Assembly: GCA_045658425.1 (NCBI GenBank)
Contig: JAZOVB010000168.1
Span: forward strand, 1-22,716
DNA length: 22,716 nucleotides
Direction of reading: 5' to 3'
Origin: SIG450 sp045658425
GTDB lineage: Bacteria > Bacillota > Clostridia > UMGS1840 > HGM11507
Within the stretch, counting starts at the first letter, position 1; every line of letters starts with the position of its first letter. Both the position numbers and the translations under genes were made by a program. Below are positions 5,928 through 15,614 of this stretch, piece after piece. The notes beneath the pieces are model-generated. The model had not been told where the DNA came from and searched no databases. It was given only the letters and a program-made list of their open reading frames with translations.

Positions 5928-6656
5928 ATGGCTTTTGAAAAACTTGATAAAAATGCTCTTCCAAAGCACATAGCAATTATTATGGACGGTAACGGAAGAT
6001 GGGCTAAAAAAAGAGGTCTTCCGCGTACAGCCGGTCATTACAAGGGCGCGGATAATGTAAGAAATATTGCCCATTATTGTTATGATAACGGAATAAAGGT
6101 ACTTACTCTTTATGCATTTTCCACCGAGAACTGGAAAAGACCAAAGGCAGAGGTGGACGCACTTTTTAAGCTTTTTAAAGAAAAGCTTCAGGACTACCGT
6201 GCACTTATGGGAAACCGCGACTGCGTTGTCCGCTTTATCGGTGATAAGACACCTATCAGTGAGGATATAAAAGAGAGTATGATAAGAATTGAGGAATACT
6301 CTTCGCAGTTTGCTCATACCGGTTATACCTTTAATTTTGCAATAAACTACGGAAGCCGTGACGAAATAATAAAATCGGTTAAGGAAATAGCTTCCCTTTA
6401 TAAAGAGGGAAAGATAAATATTGAGGATATTGATGAAAAAATGGTTTCCGACCATCTTTATACTTACGGACTGCCCGACCCTGACCTTATGATAAGACCC
6501 AGCGGAGAGCAGAGAATATCCAATTTCCTTTTATGGCAGAGCGCATATACGGAATTTTATTATTCAGATGTATTATGGCCTGATTTCACACCGAAAATGC
6601 TTGAAAAGGCCATTATTGAATATCAGAAAAGAAACAGAAGATTCGGAGGGGTATAA
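5928..6656 (+). CDS. uppS: Isoprenyl transferase (undecaprenyl diphosphate synthase)
   Basis: This cis-prenyltransferase condenses isopentenyl diphosphate units onto farnesyl diphosphate to make the C55 carrier lipid needed for peptidoglycan and other wall polymers. The 242-residue length is normal. The signature IAIIMDGNGRWAKKRG starts at residue 15, with the Mg2+-binding aspartate at D20; the second signature RPSGEQRISNFLLWQSAY begins at R190, followed by TEFYYSDVLWPDF. It opens the long co-directional block and touches cdsA with no gap. In many Firmicutes uppS follows rpsB-tsf-pyrH-frr; here it follows its own promoter, next to a divergent dehydrogenase. Confidence 0.97.
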   Translation: MAFEKLDKNALPKHIAIIMDGNGRWAKKRGLPRTAGHYKGADNVRNIAHYCYDNGIKVLTLYAFSTENWKRPKAEVDALFKLFKEKLQDYRALMGNRDCVVRFIGDKTPISEDIKESMIRIEEYSSQFAHTGYTFNFAINYGSRDEIIKSVKEIASLYKEGKINIEDIDEKMVSDHLYTYGLPDPDLMIRPSGEQRISNFLLWQSAYTEFYYSDVLWPDFTPKMLEKAIIEYQKRNRRFGGV

Positions 6657-7460
6657 ATGCTTATAAGAATAATATCTGCCGTTATTGGTCTTGTAATAAT
6701 GTTTGCCGTTATGTTTTCGGGCGAAGCAGTCTTAACTTTAGCTGTTTCGGTTATATCCTTTATCGGGGTTTATGAAGCCTTAAAGGCTTACGGTTATCAT
6801 AAAAATAAGATATTTGTTATATCGGGTTTTTTCACTTCCTTTTTATACGGAAGCTTAAAATTTACGGGAAGTGAAATTATTTTTCTTTTAGTTTTTGCCG
6901 CTCTGGTAATTTATATCGGTTCAATGCTTTTTCATCATGATAAAATAAAAACAATGGATTTATTTACTCTTTTATTTATAACGCTTGGAATTCCCTTCGT
7001 ATTTTCAACCATTGGTTACATAAGGCAAATGGAAAACGGGGTTTACCTTGTATGGCTTCCTTTTCTTTCAGCATGGCTTACTGATACCTTTGCATATTTC
7101 GGCGGAAGATTTTTTGGCCGTCATAAGCTTTGCCCCGAAATAAGTCCCAAGAAGACAGTTGAGGGGTCAATTTCAGGAGTTATCGGTGCGATTGCAGGAT
7201 ACCTTGTTTACGGAATTGTTTTAAACAATGTATGGCATCTTAACATTAATCTTACCTTGTTTTTATCAATCGGGGCAGTAACCTCTGTTCTTTCCCAGAT
7301 GGGTGATTTATTTGCCTCCTGTATAAAAAGGGAAAACGGCGTTAAGGATTTCGGTAAACTGATGCCGGGACACGGAGGGGTTCTTGACAGGTTTGATTCC
7401 CTTATTTTAACCGCCCCTGTAATTTACATCTGTCTTAAGATATTTACTTTGATTTATTAG
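6657..7460 (+). CDS. cdsA: Phosphatidate cytidylyltransferase
   Basis: The enzyme makes CDP-diacylglycerol from phosphatidic acid and CTP, the branch point for bacterial phospholipids. The 267-residue protein has about seven to eight membrane spans. The segment LTDTFAYFGGRFFGRHK lies at 141-157, and the C-terminal CDP-DAG synthase signature runs from SCIKRENGVKDFGK (221-234) through MPGHGGVLDRFD (236-247), with all key basic and acidic residues present. The ATG directly follows the uppS TAA, and its ribosome binding site (GGAGGGG) is inside the uppS 3' end, so translation is probably coupled. Confidence 0.96.
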   Translation: MLIRIISAVIGLVIMFAVMFSGEAVLTLAVSVISFIGVYEALKAYGYHKNKIFVISGFFTSFLYGSLKFTGSEIIFLLVFAALVIYIGSMLFHHDKIKTMDLFTLLFITLGIPFVFSTIGYIRQMENGVYLVWLPFLSAWLTDTFAYFGGRFFGRHKLCPEISPKKTVEGSISGVIGAIAGYLVYGIVLNNVWHLNINLTLFLSIGAVTSVLSQMGDLFASCIKRENGVKDFGKLMPGHGGVLDRFDSLILTAPVIYICLKIFTLIY

Positions 7461-7471
7461 GAGATTTTACT

Positions 7472-8623
7472 ATGAAAACTCAGAGTATAAATATATTAGG
7501 CTCTACCGGGTCAATAGGCACTCAGACCTTAGAGGTTTGCAGAGAAAGAAATATAAAAGTAAACGGAATTTCGGCAAACAGCAATATTGACCTTCTTGAA
7601 AAACAGGCAAGGGAATTTAAGGTTAAATTTTGCCATATAAATAATAAAGAGCTTTTATCTGACCTAAAGATAAGACTTAAGGATACCGATGTTACCGTTA
7701 CAGGCGGGGAAGAGGGCTTGTGCGATTTTGCAGTAAGCGGTGATGCAGATACCCTTCTTACTTCGGTTGTGGGCAGTGTGGGTCTTGCTCCTACTGTTTG
7801 GGGACTTAAGAAAAAAATGAAGATTGCTCTTGCCAACAAGGAAACTCTTGTTGCCGCAGGTGAACTTGTAACCGGATATAAAGAAAAGTACGGTGGAGAA
7901 ATAATTCCTGTTGACAGTGAACATGGTGCAATTTTTCAGGCACTTATGGGGAATGATAAGGATAGGGTAAGAAGACTTATTCTTACTGCCTCGGGCGGTC
8001 CTTTTTTCGGGAAGAATAAGTCTGAACTTAAAAATGTAACAAAAAAAGATGCTCTTAAGCATCCCAACTGGGATATGGGTGCGAAAATAACCATCGATTC
8101 TGCCACACTTATGAATAAGGGCTTTGAGGTGATTGAAGCAAGATGGCTTTTCGGTATTACTGATATTGATGTTGTGGTGCATAGGGAAAGTATTATTCAC
8201 TCTATGGTTGAATATAAGGATAAATCCATTATTGCACAGATGGGAGTTCCCAGTATGAAGCTTCCCATTCAGTTTGCGCTGACCTATCCTGAAAGAGAGG
8301 AATCCACGGTTGAGCCTCTTGATTTTACAAAATATCCAAAGCTGACATTTTTTGAGCCTGACCTTGAAACCTTCGGCTGTTTGCGTCTCGCACTTGAAAG
8401 CATGAAAGAGGGAGGGACTATGCCTCTTTGCTTAAATGCGGCAAATGAGGTTGCAGTGGAATATTTCTTAAAGGAAAAAATCGGTTTTCTTGATATTGAA
8501 AGAACGGTTGAGGCAATGCTTTCAAAACACAAAAGTTTAAGGGGTCTTTCCCTGGAGGATACCTTAATACTTGACAGGGAATTAAAGGAAGAAACTAAAA
8601 AATATCTGGAGGAATTGAGTTGA
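7472..8623 (+). CDS. dxr: 1-deoxy-D-xylulose 5-phosphate reductoisomerase
   Basis: This is the second enzyme of the MEP isoprenoid pathway, converting DXP to 2-C-methyl-D-erythritol 4-phosphate with NADPH and a divalent metal. The 383-residue protein shows the NADPH-binding NILGSTGSIGTQTLEV near the N-terminus, ALANKETLVAAGE, the metal ligands in VDSEHGAIFQ (D148, E150), TASGGPF, and HPNWDMGAKITIDSATLMNK. It has an AGGAG site and lies 11 bases after cdsA. Its stop codon overlaps the start of rseP. With ispG downstream it supplies precursors for UppS in the same operon. Confidence 0.97.
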   Translation: MKTQSINILGSTGSIGTQTLEVCRERNIKVNGISANSNIDLLEKQAREFKVKFCHINNKELLSDLKIRLKDTDVTVTGGEEGLCDFAVSGDADTLLTSVVGSVGLAPTVWGLKKKMKIALANKETLVAAGELVTGYKEKYGGEIIPVDSEHGAIFQALMGNDKDRVRRLILTASGGPFFGKNKSELKNVTKKDALKHPNWDMGAKITIDSATLMNKGFEVIEARWLFGITDIDVVVHRESIIHSMVEYKDKSIIAQMGVPSMKLPIQFALTYPEREESTVEPLDFTKYPKLTFFEPDLETFGCLRLALESMKEGGTMPLCLNAANEVAVEYFLKEKIGFLDIERTVEAMLSKHKSLRGLSLEDTLILDRELKEETKKYLEELS

Positions 8624-9678
8624 CATCACTTTTAACAGTAATTTATGCCATAATACTTTTTTCAGTAATAATATTTGTTCACGAGTTTGGTCATTTTATT
8701 TTTGCAAAAAGCTTCAATGTGTATGTTGAAGAATTTGCAGTTGGAATGGGCCCTGCGATTTTTAAGAAAAAATGGGGTGAAACCCTATATTCATTAAGAG
8801 CAATCCCAATGGGCGGATATTGTAAAATGGAGGGGGAAAACGAGGAAAGTGAAAATCCCCGTGCATTTTCAAATAAACCAAAGCTTCAGCGACTTGTAAT
8901 TCTTTGTGCCGGTGCTGTTATGAACCTTATACTTGGTTTATTGGTAGTAATTCTCTTAAACGGTTTTTACAGCGGTGATACCTTTGCCACAACTACTATT
9001 TCCTCTGTTATGGAAAACTCTCCTGCGGAAGCCTCGGGACTTATGGTGGGGGACAGAGTTGTAAGCTTAAACGGACACAGAGTAAATATCCGTTCTGACT
9101 TTTCGGTTTATAATAATAAAGAAACCCTTGATTTAGAGGTAAAAAGAGACGGCGAAAAAATAAAACTTTCAGTGACACCGAAAAGCTATATTCTTGATGA
9201 TAAAGGGAATATAGTTAAGGAGGGAGAGGGAGAAGGAACGGTAAAGCTTATCGGTATAACCTTCGGTACTGAAAAAAGAACCTTTTTAAATGTTATTAAA
9301 AATTCCTTCTATGAATCAATATTCATCGGTAAGAGCATTTATATGTCCTTGATAGATATGATAAGCGGAAATGTAAGAATGGACGATTTGTCCGGCCCTG
9401 TTGGAATAGTAAATGAAATCAATAATGCCGCTAAGGTGGGATTTTCCTATCTTTTATATTTAATGGCGATTATAACCATTAATCTTGGAATATTTAATCT
9501 TTTACCAATCCCTGCACTTGATGGCGGAAGAGTATTCTTTATTTTAATTGAGATTATTATAGGCAGACAGGTTCCGCAAAAATATGAGGGGTATGTTCAC
9601 GCAATCGGATTTTTACTTCTGATTTTACTGATGCTTTTTGTTACCTGGAACGATATTACTAAAATTTTCTTGAAATAG
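8620..9678 (+). CDS. rseP: Membrane-embedded site-2 zinc protease RseP/RasP
   Basis: The 352-residue protein is a site-2 protease that cuts membrane proteins such as anti-sigma factors or signal peptide remnants. The zinc site HEFGH is at residues 21-25 in the first helix, a PDZ domain spans roughly 125-190 (MENSPAEASGLMVGDRVVSLNG), and the third zinc ligand lies in NLLPIPALDGG (D301). Four membrane helices are expected. The start is TTG at 8620-8622, overlapping the dxr TGA as TTGA, with GGAGG seven bases upstream; no ATG lies nearby that keeps the first helix and HExxH. The overlap implies translational coupling to dxr. Confidence 0.95.
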   Translation: MTSLLTVIYAIILFSVIIFVHEFGHFIFAKSFNVYVEEFAVGMGPAIFKKKWGETLYSLRAIPMGGYCKMEGENEESENPRAFSNKPKLQRLVILCAGAVMNLILGLLVVILLNGFYSGDTFATTTISSVMENSPAEASGLMVGDRVVSLNGHRVNIRSDFSVYNNKETLDLEVKRDGEKIKLSVTPKSYILDDKGNIVKEGEGEGTVKLIGITFGTEKRTFLNVIKNSFYESIFIGKSIYMSLIDMISGNVRMDDLSGPVGIVNEINNAAKVGFSYLLYLMAIITINLGIFNLLPIPALDGGRVFFILIEIIIGRQVPQKYEGYVHAIGFLLLILLMLFVTWNDITKIFLK

Positions 9679-9687
9679 GAGAATGAG

Positions 9688-10719
9688 ATGAAAGTTAAAA
9701 TTGGTAATTTATATATAGGTGACGGTGAAAAAGTTGCCGTTCAGTCTATGACAAATACAAATACTGCCGATGTAAAAGCCACGGTTTCCCAGATAAAAAG
9801 ATTAGAGGAGGCAGGCTGTGATATAGTACGCTGTACTGTTCCCGATATGGAAGCGGCAAAGGCTGTAAAGGAAATTAAAAAACAGATTAATATTCCTCTT
9901 GTTGCAGATATTCACTTCGATTACCGCCTTGCAATAGAAGCGGTAAAAAACGGCGTAGATAAGGTAAGGATAAATCCCGGTAATATCGGCGGCGAGGACA
10001 GGGTAAAGGCAGTTGTTGAAGCCCTTAAAGAAAGAAATATCCCCTTAAGAATAGGTGTTAACGGCGGTTCTCTGGATAAGGAAATTTTGGGAAAATACGG
10101 AAAGGTTTGCCCCGAAGCACTTGTGGAGTCGGCAAAAACCCATATTGACCTTGTAAATAAATTCGGATATGACAATATAGTGGTATCCTTAAAATCCTCC
10201 GATACCAAACTCACCGTAGAATCTTACCGTCTTTTCAAAAAGACCTTTTCTTATCCTTTGCATGTAGGGGTAACCGAAGCGGGTACGGTTTATAACGGAA
10301 TAATAAAGTCCTCAGTAGGGATAGGCGCTCTGTTGCTTGACGGAATCGGAGACACAATAAGGGTTTCTCTTACTGCCGACCCTTGCGAGGAAATTAAGGC
10401 AGGTAAATCCATACTAAGAGCCGCAGGACTTTTAAACGATTCGGTAAATGTCATTTCCTGTCCCACCTGCGGAAGAACCAAGATTGATTTGATAAAAATT
10501 GCGGATATTGTTACCGAGGCGGTAAAGGATATTAAAAAGCCTGTCAATGTAGCAGTTATGGGTTGTGTGGTAAACGGTCCGGGTGAGGCTAAGGAAGCGG
10601 ATATCGGGATTGCAGGCGGAGACGGCTGTGCCGTGCTTTTCAAAAAAGGTGAAATAATAAGAAAAATCAAAGAGGAAGAAATAGCAGAGGTACTTATTTC
10701 AGAAATAAATAAAATGTGA
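9688..10719 (+). CDS. ispG: 4-hydroxy-3-methylbut-2-enyl diphosphate synthase
   Basis: IspG (GcpE) is the penultimate MEP-pathway enzyme, an iron-sulfur protein that reduces the cyclic diphosphate MEcPP to HMBPP using ferredoxin or flavodoxin. The 343-residue protein has the N-terminal barrel start VAVQSMTNTNTADV, IPLVADIHFDYRLA and KVRINPGNIG. The C-terminal cluster cysteines are C258 and C261 (CPTCGR) and C293 (MGCVVNGPGEA). The enzyme is normally oxygen-sensitive. It follows rseP by 9 bases with an AGGAG site. It occupies the place where Bacillus has proS, as seen in other Clostridia. Confidence 0.96.
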   Translation: MKVKIGNLYIGDGEKVAVQSMTNTNTADVKATVSQIKRLEEAGCDIVRCTVPDMEAAKAVKEIKKQINIPLVADIHFDYRLAIEAVKNGVDKVRINPGNIGGEDRVKAVVEALKERNIPLRIGVNGGSLDKEILGKYGKVCPEALVESAKTHIDLVNKFGYDNIVVSLKSSDTKLTVESYRLFKKTFSYPLHVGVTEAGTVYNGIIKSSVGIGALLLDGIGDTIRVSLTADPCEEIKAGKSILRAAGLLNDSVNVISCPTCGRTKIDLIKIADIVTEAVKDIKKPVNVAVMGCVVNGPGEAKEADIGIAGGDGCAVLFKKGEIIRKIKEEEIAEVLISEINKM

Positions 10720-10746
10720 GGATTTTGTTACGAAAGGAAAAAATAA

Positions 10747-13700
10747 ATGAAGCTTACGGAAGTATTTGAGAATTTACATATAGATGATGAATATATAAGA
10801 TTTTTTTCACTTGCTGAAGTGGAAAATGTAACCTTAAATAAAAAAGAAAGAACTGCACTTATAGAGCTAAAGTCAGATGAAATTATACCTAAATCTGCAA
10901 TCTTCGGAATAGAAAAGCAGATTGAGGCTATGTATTCTCTTGCAGGTTGCAGTGTTATAACCAAATATCCCGGGCATCTTTTCGCCGAGGAATATTTTAC
11001 TGAGATACATAAATATCTTGAAAAAAAATATGTACAGCTTTATTGCCTTTTAGTTGACTCTGATTTAGAGCTTAGCGAGGATAAGCTGAGTGCTGTTATC
11101 ACCCTTAAAGGAAACGGAGCGGATATTCTTACCTATAACGGAATAGCAAGGGAAATTTCCAATTTAATAAGAGAAGAATTCGGAATTAACTGTTCGGTTA
11201 AATTTGTAAACGGTAAGGTTCTTAGTGTAGAAGAAAAAAATCTTCAGTATTATGAAATAGAAAAGGCTGTTCAGGAGGAGGTTGACCGTGAGACTGCTTC
11301 GCTGAAAGGGGCAAAATCCGAGCCTGTGCAGAAAAAGGAATATATACCTTTTTATAAAATTCCTTACGCAAAAACCAAAATATCCGAGCTTGACAGATAT
11401 TCGGGAAAGGTAGAAATCACCGGTGAAATTTTTGAAATGGAGAGAATAGAATTCAGAAATTCAACCAAGGGTAAAATAACCTTCTATGTCACCGATAAGG
11501 AAAGCTCCTGTATCTGCGTTATTGTTGATAAGCTTGAAGTTCTTGATGAGTTTGAAAACACATGGGGGAAAGGCTCTTACTGTACCATTACGGGAGAGAT
11601 GACTTATGACAGCTATATTGAATATGCAGTCTTAAATACAAAGCTTAAGAATATTACTGCCGCCAAAAAGCAGAATAAGGTTGACAGTGCTGAGGTAAAA
11701 AGAGTTGAGCTTCATCTTCATACCAATATGAGTGCCATTGACGGTGTAAATACCGTAGAAGAATATCTTCAACATCTTAGTCAGCTTGGACATAAGGCAA
11801 TTGTTCTTACCGATCACGGTGTGGTTCAGGCATTCCCCGATGCATATAATACCATTAAGGATAAAAAATATGATATAAAGCTTGTTTACGGTGTTGAAGG
11901 GTATCTTATAAATGACCTTGTACATATTGTTAAGGGTGATTCAGAAGCTTCTCTTGACGGTGAGTTTGTTGTATTTGATATTGAAACAACCGGTTTAAGT
12001 GCCGCGAATGATGAAATTATCGAAATCGGTGCCTGTAAGGTCAAGGGGGGAGAGGTTGTTGACAGATTTTCTGCCTTTGTAAATCCAGGAGTGTCAATTT
12101 CCGAGGAAATCACAAATCTTACGGGTATTACAAATGAAATGGTAAAGGATGCTTTGCCCATTTCTGCCGTACTTAAGGATTTTATAGATTTTTGTCAGGA
12201 TGCACCTTTAGTTGCACATAATGCAAGTTTTGATGTTTCCTTTATAAAACAGGCGGCAGAAAGACTTAACATTGACTACCGCCCCGTAAGTGTAGACACT
12301 TTAGGTCTTGCAAGAGCTCTTCTTCCCGAGCTTTCAAAACATAAGCTTAACCTTGTATGTGACTATTTAGGAGTTGAGCTTAACGGTCACCACCGTGCAG
12401 TAAACGATGCCGAGGCAACTGCGCAGGTATTTATTAAATTTACACAGAAGCTGAAAGCTAAAAACATTGACAATATCGGTATGATTAATTCATCCCTTCT
12501 TGACGAGAGCGGAGAACCTGCTTATAAGGGAAAAGCATATCACATAATTCTTCTTGTAAAAAACAAGACAGGTCTTAAAAACTTATATAAGCTTGTAAGT
12601 AAAGCCCATATAGACTATTATTACAGAACTCCGAGAATTCCCAAAAGTGAGCTTATAAAGCACCGCGAAGGACTCATCGTAGGTTCTGCCTGTGAGGCAG
12701 GCGAGCTTTATGTTGCGGCTCTTTCAGGTCAGCCCTTTGATGAGCTTTGCGATATAGCGTCCTTTTATGATTATCTTGAAATACAGCCCCTTGGAAATAA
12801 TCAGTATCTTGTAAATAACGGCAGAGTTAACGGAGAAGAGGGACTTATAGCACTCAATAAAAAAATAATTGATGTTGGTAAAGCCCTTGATAAAAAGGTT
12901 GTTGCCACAGGAGATGTTCACTTTATTGATAAAGAAGGTGCAGTTTACCGAAAAATTCTTATGTCGGGTAAAAAGTTTGACGATGCTGACAATCAGCCGC
13001 CCCTGTATTACCGTACAACCAATGAGATGCTTAAGGAATTTTACTATCTTCCCGAGGATGAAAGATACGAAATTGTTGTTAAAAATCCAAACGAGATAAT
13101 AGATATGATAGATGATACCTTTGAACCTGTTCCAAAGGAAAAGCATCCTCCCGTTATTGCGGGTGCGGCGGAGGATATTGAAAGAATGTCCTATGAAAAG
13201 GCTTATGAAATATACGGAAATCCTCTTCCCGAAATAGTTAAAAAGCGTATGGAAAAGGAGCTTAATTCTATCATAAACAACGGCTTCTCCGTAATGTATC
13301 GAATTGCGGAAAAGCTGGTTAAAAAATCAGTAAGCGACGGTTATCTTGTTGGTTCAAGAGGCTCGGTTGGTTCTTCCTTTATCGCTTTCTTATCGGGAAT
13401 AACCGAGGTTAATTCTCTTTGTCCTCACTATATCTGTGAAAACTGTAAGTATTCGGAATTTATTGATGACGGAAGCTATTCCTCGGGTTGTGATATGGAG
13501 GATAAGGTTTGTCCGAAATGCGGTCAGGTAATGAAAAAGGACGGTCACGATATTCCGTTTGAAACCTTCCTGGGCTTTGACGGGGATAAAGAGCCTGATA
13601 TCGACCTTAACTTTTCGGGAGAATATCAGGGCAGAGCCCATAAATTTATCGAAGAGGAATTTGGCGAAGGCCATGTTTTCCGTGCAGGAACTATCGGTAC

Positions 13701-15033
13701 AATTGCCGATAAAACTGCTTACGGTTATGTTAAAAAATATTTTGAAGAAAGAGATACAAAGCTTAACAAGGCAGAAACACAGCGTCTGGTTGTAGGGTGC
13801 ACAGGCGCAAAGGCAACAACGGGTCAGCATCCGGGCGGTATTATGATTGTTCCTATTGAGGATGATGTTTATGACTTTACCCCCATCCAGCATCCTGCCA
13901 ATGATAAATCAAGCGGTATTATTACCACTCATTTCGATTATCATAAGCTTCACGATACCCTGCTTAAGCTTGATATCTTAGGGCACGATGACCCGACAAT
14001 GCTTAAGATGTTAAAGGATTTAACGGGACTTGACCCACGAGATATTTCTTTAGGCGATAAGCCTACAATGAGCCTGTTTACTACTCCTGATGCATTAGGG
14101 GTAACAAGTGAACAGATTGGCTCCAATACAGGTACATTCGGTGTTCCTGAATTCGGAACAAGCTTTGCAAGGCAGATGCTTGAGGATATTCAGCCCACAT
14201 CATTTGCCAGTCTGGTGCGAATAGCAGGTCTTGCTCACGGTACCGATGTATGGCTTAATAATGCTCAGGATATAGTTAAAAACAAGATAGCTCCGTTCGA
14301 GGAAACTATCTGTACCCGTGACGATATTATGACCTATCTTATTCATAAAGGCCTTGATCCCAAAACTTCATTTAATATTATGGAATCGGTAAGAAAGGGT
14401 AAGGTTGCCAAGGGTAAAGAAAAAGCATGGGACAGCTATAAAGAGCAGATGATTGCCAATAATGTACCGCAGTGGTATATTGAAAGCTGTGAAAAAATTC
14501 AGTATATGTTTCCTAAAGCCCATGCGGTAGCTTATGTTACAATGAGCTTCAGGGTTGCTTATTATAAAGTTCATTATCCTCTTGAGTATTATACTTCATA
14601 CTATACAGTAAGAGCCGATGATTTTGATGCGGATATTATGACAAGAGGCGGAGATAAGATAAAATCTGCCCTCAAAGAATATTACAGTATCCAGAACCCC
14701 AGTCAGAAGGAAAAGAATATTACCACCATTCTTGAAATATGTAATGAAATGTATGAAAGAGGCATTGAATTTTTACCTGTGGATGTATATAAATCCGATG
14801 ATAAGAATTTCACCATCGAAAACGGAAAAATCCGTCCCCCTCTTACTTCGATAAAAGGCCTTGGTCTTTCGGTTGCGCAGAATATCAAAGCGGCAAGGGA
14901 AGATGGCGAGTTCTTTACCAAGGAAGACTTTATGTTCCGTGCAAAGGTTGGTCAGTCAACTGTGGATATGCTTGATAATTTTAATTGCTTTGAAGGTGTA
15001 TCCGATACTGCTCAGATAACCTTTGATATATAG
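10747..15033 (+). CDS. polC: DNA polymerase III alpha subunit, PolC type (with proofreading exonuclease)
   Basis: PolC is the main leading- and lagging-strand replicase of low-GC Gram-positives. The 1428-residue protein is full length. In order: N-terminal domain; OB fold (about 225-310); PHP domain beginning VELHLHTNMSAIDG (H323, H325) and resuming after the exonuclease; an inserted DEDDh 3'-5' exonuclease (D411 and E413 in FDIETTGL, then HNASFDV and HHRAVNDAEAT); a four-cysteine zinc-binding region (C892, C897, C900, C915, C922, C925); the catalytic palm with PDIDLN (D951, D953); and a C-terminal duplex-binding part with FPKAHAVAYVTMSFR. A GAAAGGAA ribosome binding site precedes the ATG, 27 bases after ispG, which is the widest gap inside the block. 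Confidence 0.97.
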   Translation: MKLTEVFENLHIDDEYIRFFSLAEVENVTLNKKERTALIELKSDEIIPKSAIFGIEKQIEAMYSLAGCSVITKYPGHLFAEEYFTEIHKYLEKKYVQLYCLLVDSDLELSEDKLSAVITLKGNGADILTYNGIAREISNLIREEFGINCSVKFVNGKVLSVEEKNLQYYEIEKAVQEEVDRETASLKGAKSEPVQKKEYIPFYKIPYAKTKISELDRYSGKVEITGEIFEMERIEFRNSTKGKITFYVTDKESSCICVIVDKLEVLDEFENTWGKGSYCTITGEMTYDSYIEYAVLNTKLKNITAAKKQNKVDSAEVKRVELHLHTNMSAIDGVNTVEEYLQHLSQLGHKAIVLTDHGVVQAFPDAYNTIKDKKYDIKLVYGVEGYLINDLVHIVKGDSEASLDGEFVVFDIETTGLSAANDEIIEIGACKVKGGEVVDRFSAFVNPGVSISEEITNLTGITNEMVKDALPISAVLKDFIDFCQDAPLVAHNASFDVSFIKQAAERLNIDYRPVSVDTLGLARALLPELSKHKLNLVCDYLGVELNGHHRAVNDAEATAQVFIKFTQKLKAKNIDNIGMINSSLLDESGEPAYKGKAYHIILLVKNKTGLKNLYKLVSKAHIDYYYRTPRIPKSELIKHREGLIVGSACEAGELYVAALSGQPFDELCDIASFYDYLEIQPLGNNQYLVNNGRVNGEEGLIALNKKIIDVGKALDKKVVATGDVHFIDKEGAVYRKILMSGKKFDDADNQPPLYYRTTNEMLKEFYYLPEDERYEIVVKNPNEIIDMIDDTFEPVPKEKHPPVIAGAAEDIERMSYEKAYEIYGNPLPEIVKKRMEKELNSIINNGFSVMYRIAEKLVKKSVSDGYLVGSRGSVGSSFIAFLSGITEVNSLCPHYICENCKYSEFIDDGSYSSGCDMEDKVCPKCGQVMKKDGHDIPFETFLGFDGDKEPDIDLNFSGEYQGRAHKFIEEEFGEGHVFRAGTIGTIADKTAYGYVKKYFEERDTKLNKAETQRLVVGCTGAKATTGQHPGGIMIVPIEDDVYDFTPIQHPANDKSSGIITTHFDYHKLHDTLLKLDILGHDDPTMLKMLKDLTGLDPRDISLGDKPTMSLFTTPDALGVTSEQIGSNTGTFGVPEFGTSFARQMLEDIQPTSFASLVRIAGLAHGTDVWLNNAQDIVKNKIAPFEETICTRDDIMTYLIHKGLDPKTSFNIMESVRKGKVAKGKEKAWDSYKEQMIANNVPQWYIESCEKIQYMFPKAHAVAYVTMSFRVAYYKVHYPLEYYTSYYTVRADDFDADIMTRGGDKIKSALKEYYSIQNPSQKEKNITTILEICNEMYERGIEFLPVDVYKSDDKNFTIENGKIRPPLTSIKGLGLSVAQNIKAAREDGEFFTKEDFMFRAKVGQSTVDMLDNFNCFEGVSDTAQITFDI

Positions 15034-15046
15034 AAAGGAAGATTTT

Positions 15047-15610
15047 ATGCTTGGAAATTCGCTGACCCTTGGCAAAGAATATTTGAAAAAGGCGGTAAAA
15101 TCGGGAGATACAGTTATTGACGCAACCTGCGGGAACGGTTTTGATACTCTGTTTTTAAAAGAGCTTGTTGGTGATGAAGGAAAGGTTTACGGATTTGACA
15201 TTCAGGAAATTGCTCTTGAAAACACAATGAAGCTTTTAAAGGAAAAGGGACAGGAAAACAGTGTAGTTCTTAATCTTTGCTCTCATTCCGAACTTGATAA
15301 ATTCGTAAAAGAGCCTGTTAAAGCGGCAGTGTTCAATTTAGGGTATCTGCCTAAAGGCGACCATTCTATTATGACTGTTCCCGAAACTACTATTGTTGCA
15401 ATTGAAAAAGCTCTTGAAGTCCTTGAGGATAACGGAATTATAACCGTTATGATATATCACGGCGGTGATTCCGGCTTTTTAGAGAGGGATGAGCTTATGA
15501 AATATCTGGAACGGCTTGACAGTAAAAGATTTTCAGTACTTGTACACAATTTTATAAATCAAATAAATTATCCGCCTATCTTAGCGGTAATAGAAAAGAA
15601 GGAGTTGTAA
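15047..15610 (+). CDS. SAM-dependent methyltransferase, YtqB/MnmM type (tRNA wobble-uridine)
   Basis: The protein, 187 residues from the ATG at 15047, is a class I methyltransferase with SAM motif VIDATCGNGFDTLFL (23-37) and acidic FDIQE (50-54). The family-specific segment FNLGYLPKGDHSIMTVPETT (96-115) matches YtqB of Bacillus, characterised as MnmM, which methylates nm5s2U34 of tRNA to mnm5s2U34. A TTG at 15023 extends the frame upstream into the polC end, but the AGAAAGGAAG site fits the ATG at 15047, and family members start close to this point. It lies 13 bases after polC and 4 before the deaminase gene. The substrate is inferred by family. Confidence 0.85.
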   Translation: MLGNSLTLGKEYLKKAVKSGDTVIDATCGNGFDTLFLKELVGDEGKVYGFDIQEIALENTMKLLKEKGQENSVVLNLCSHSELDKFVKEPVKAAVFNLGYLPKGDHSIMTVPETTIVAIEKALEVLEDNGIITVMIYHGGDSGFLERDELMKYLERLDSKRFSVLVHNFINQINYPPILAVIEKKEL

Positions 15611-15614
15611 GCTT

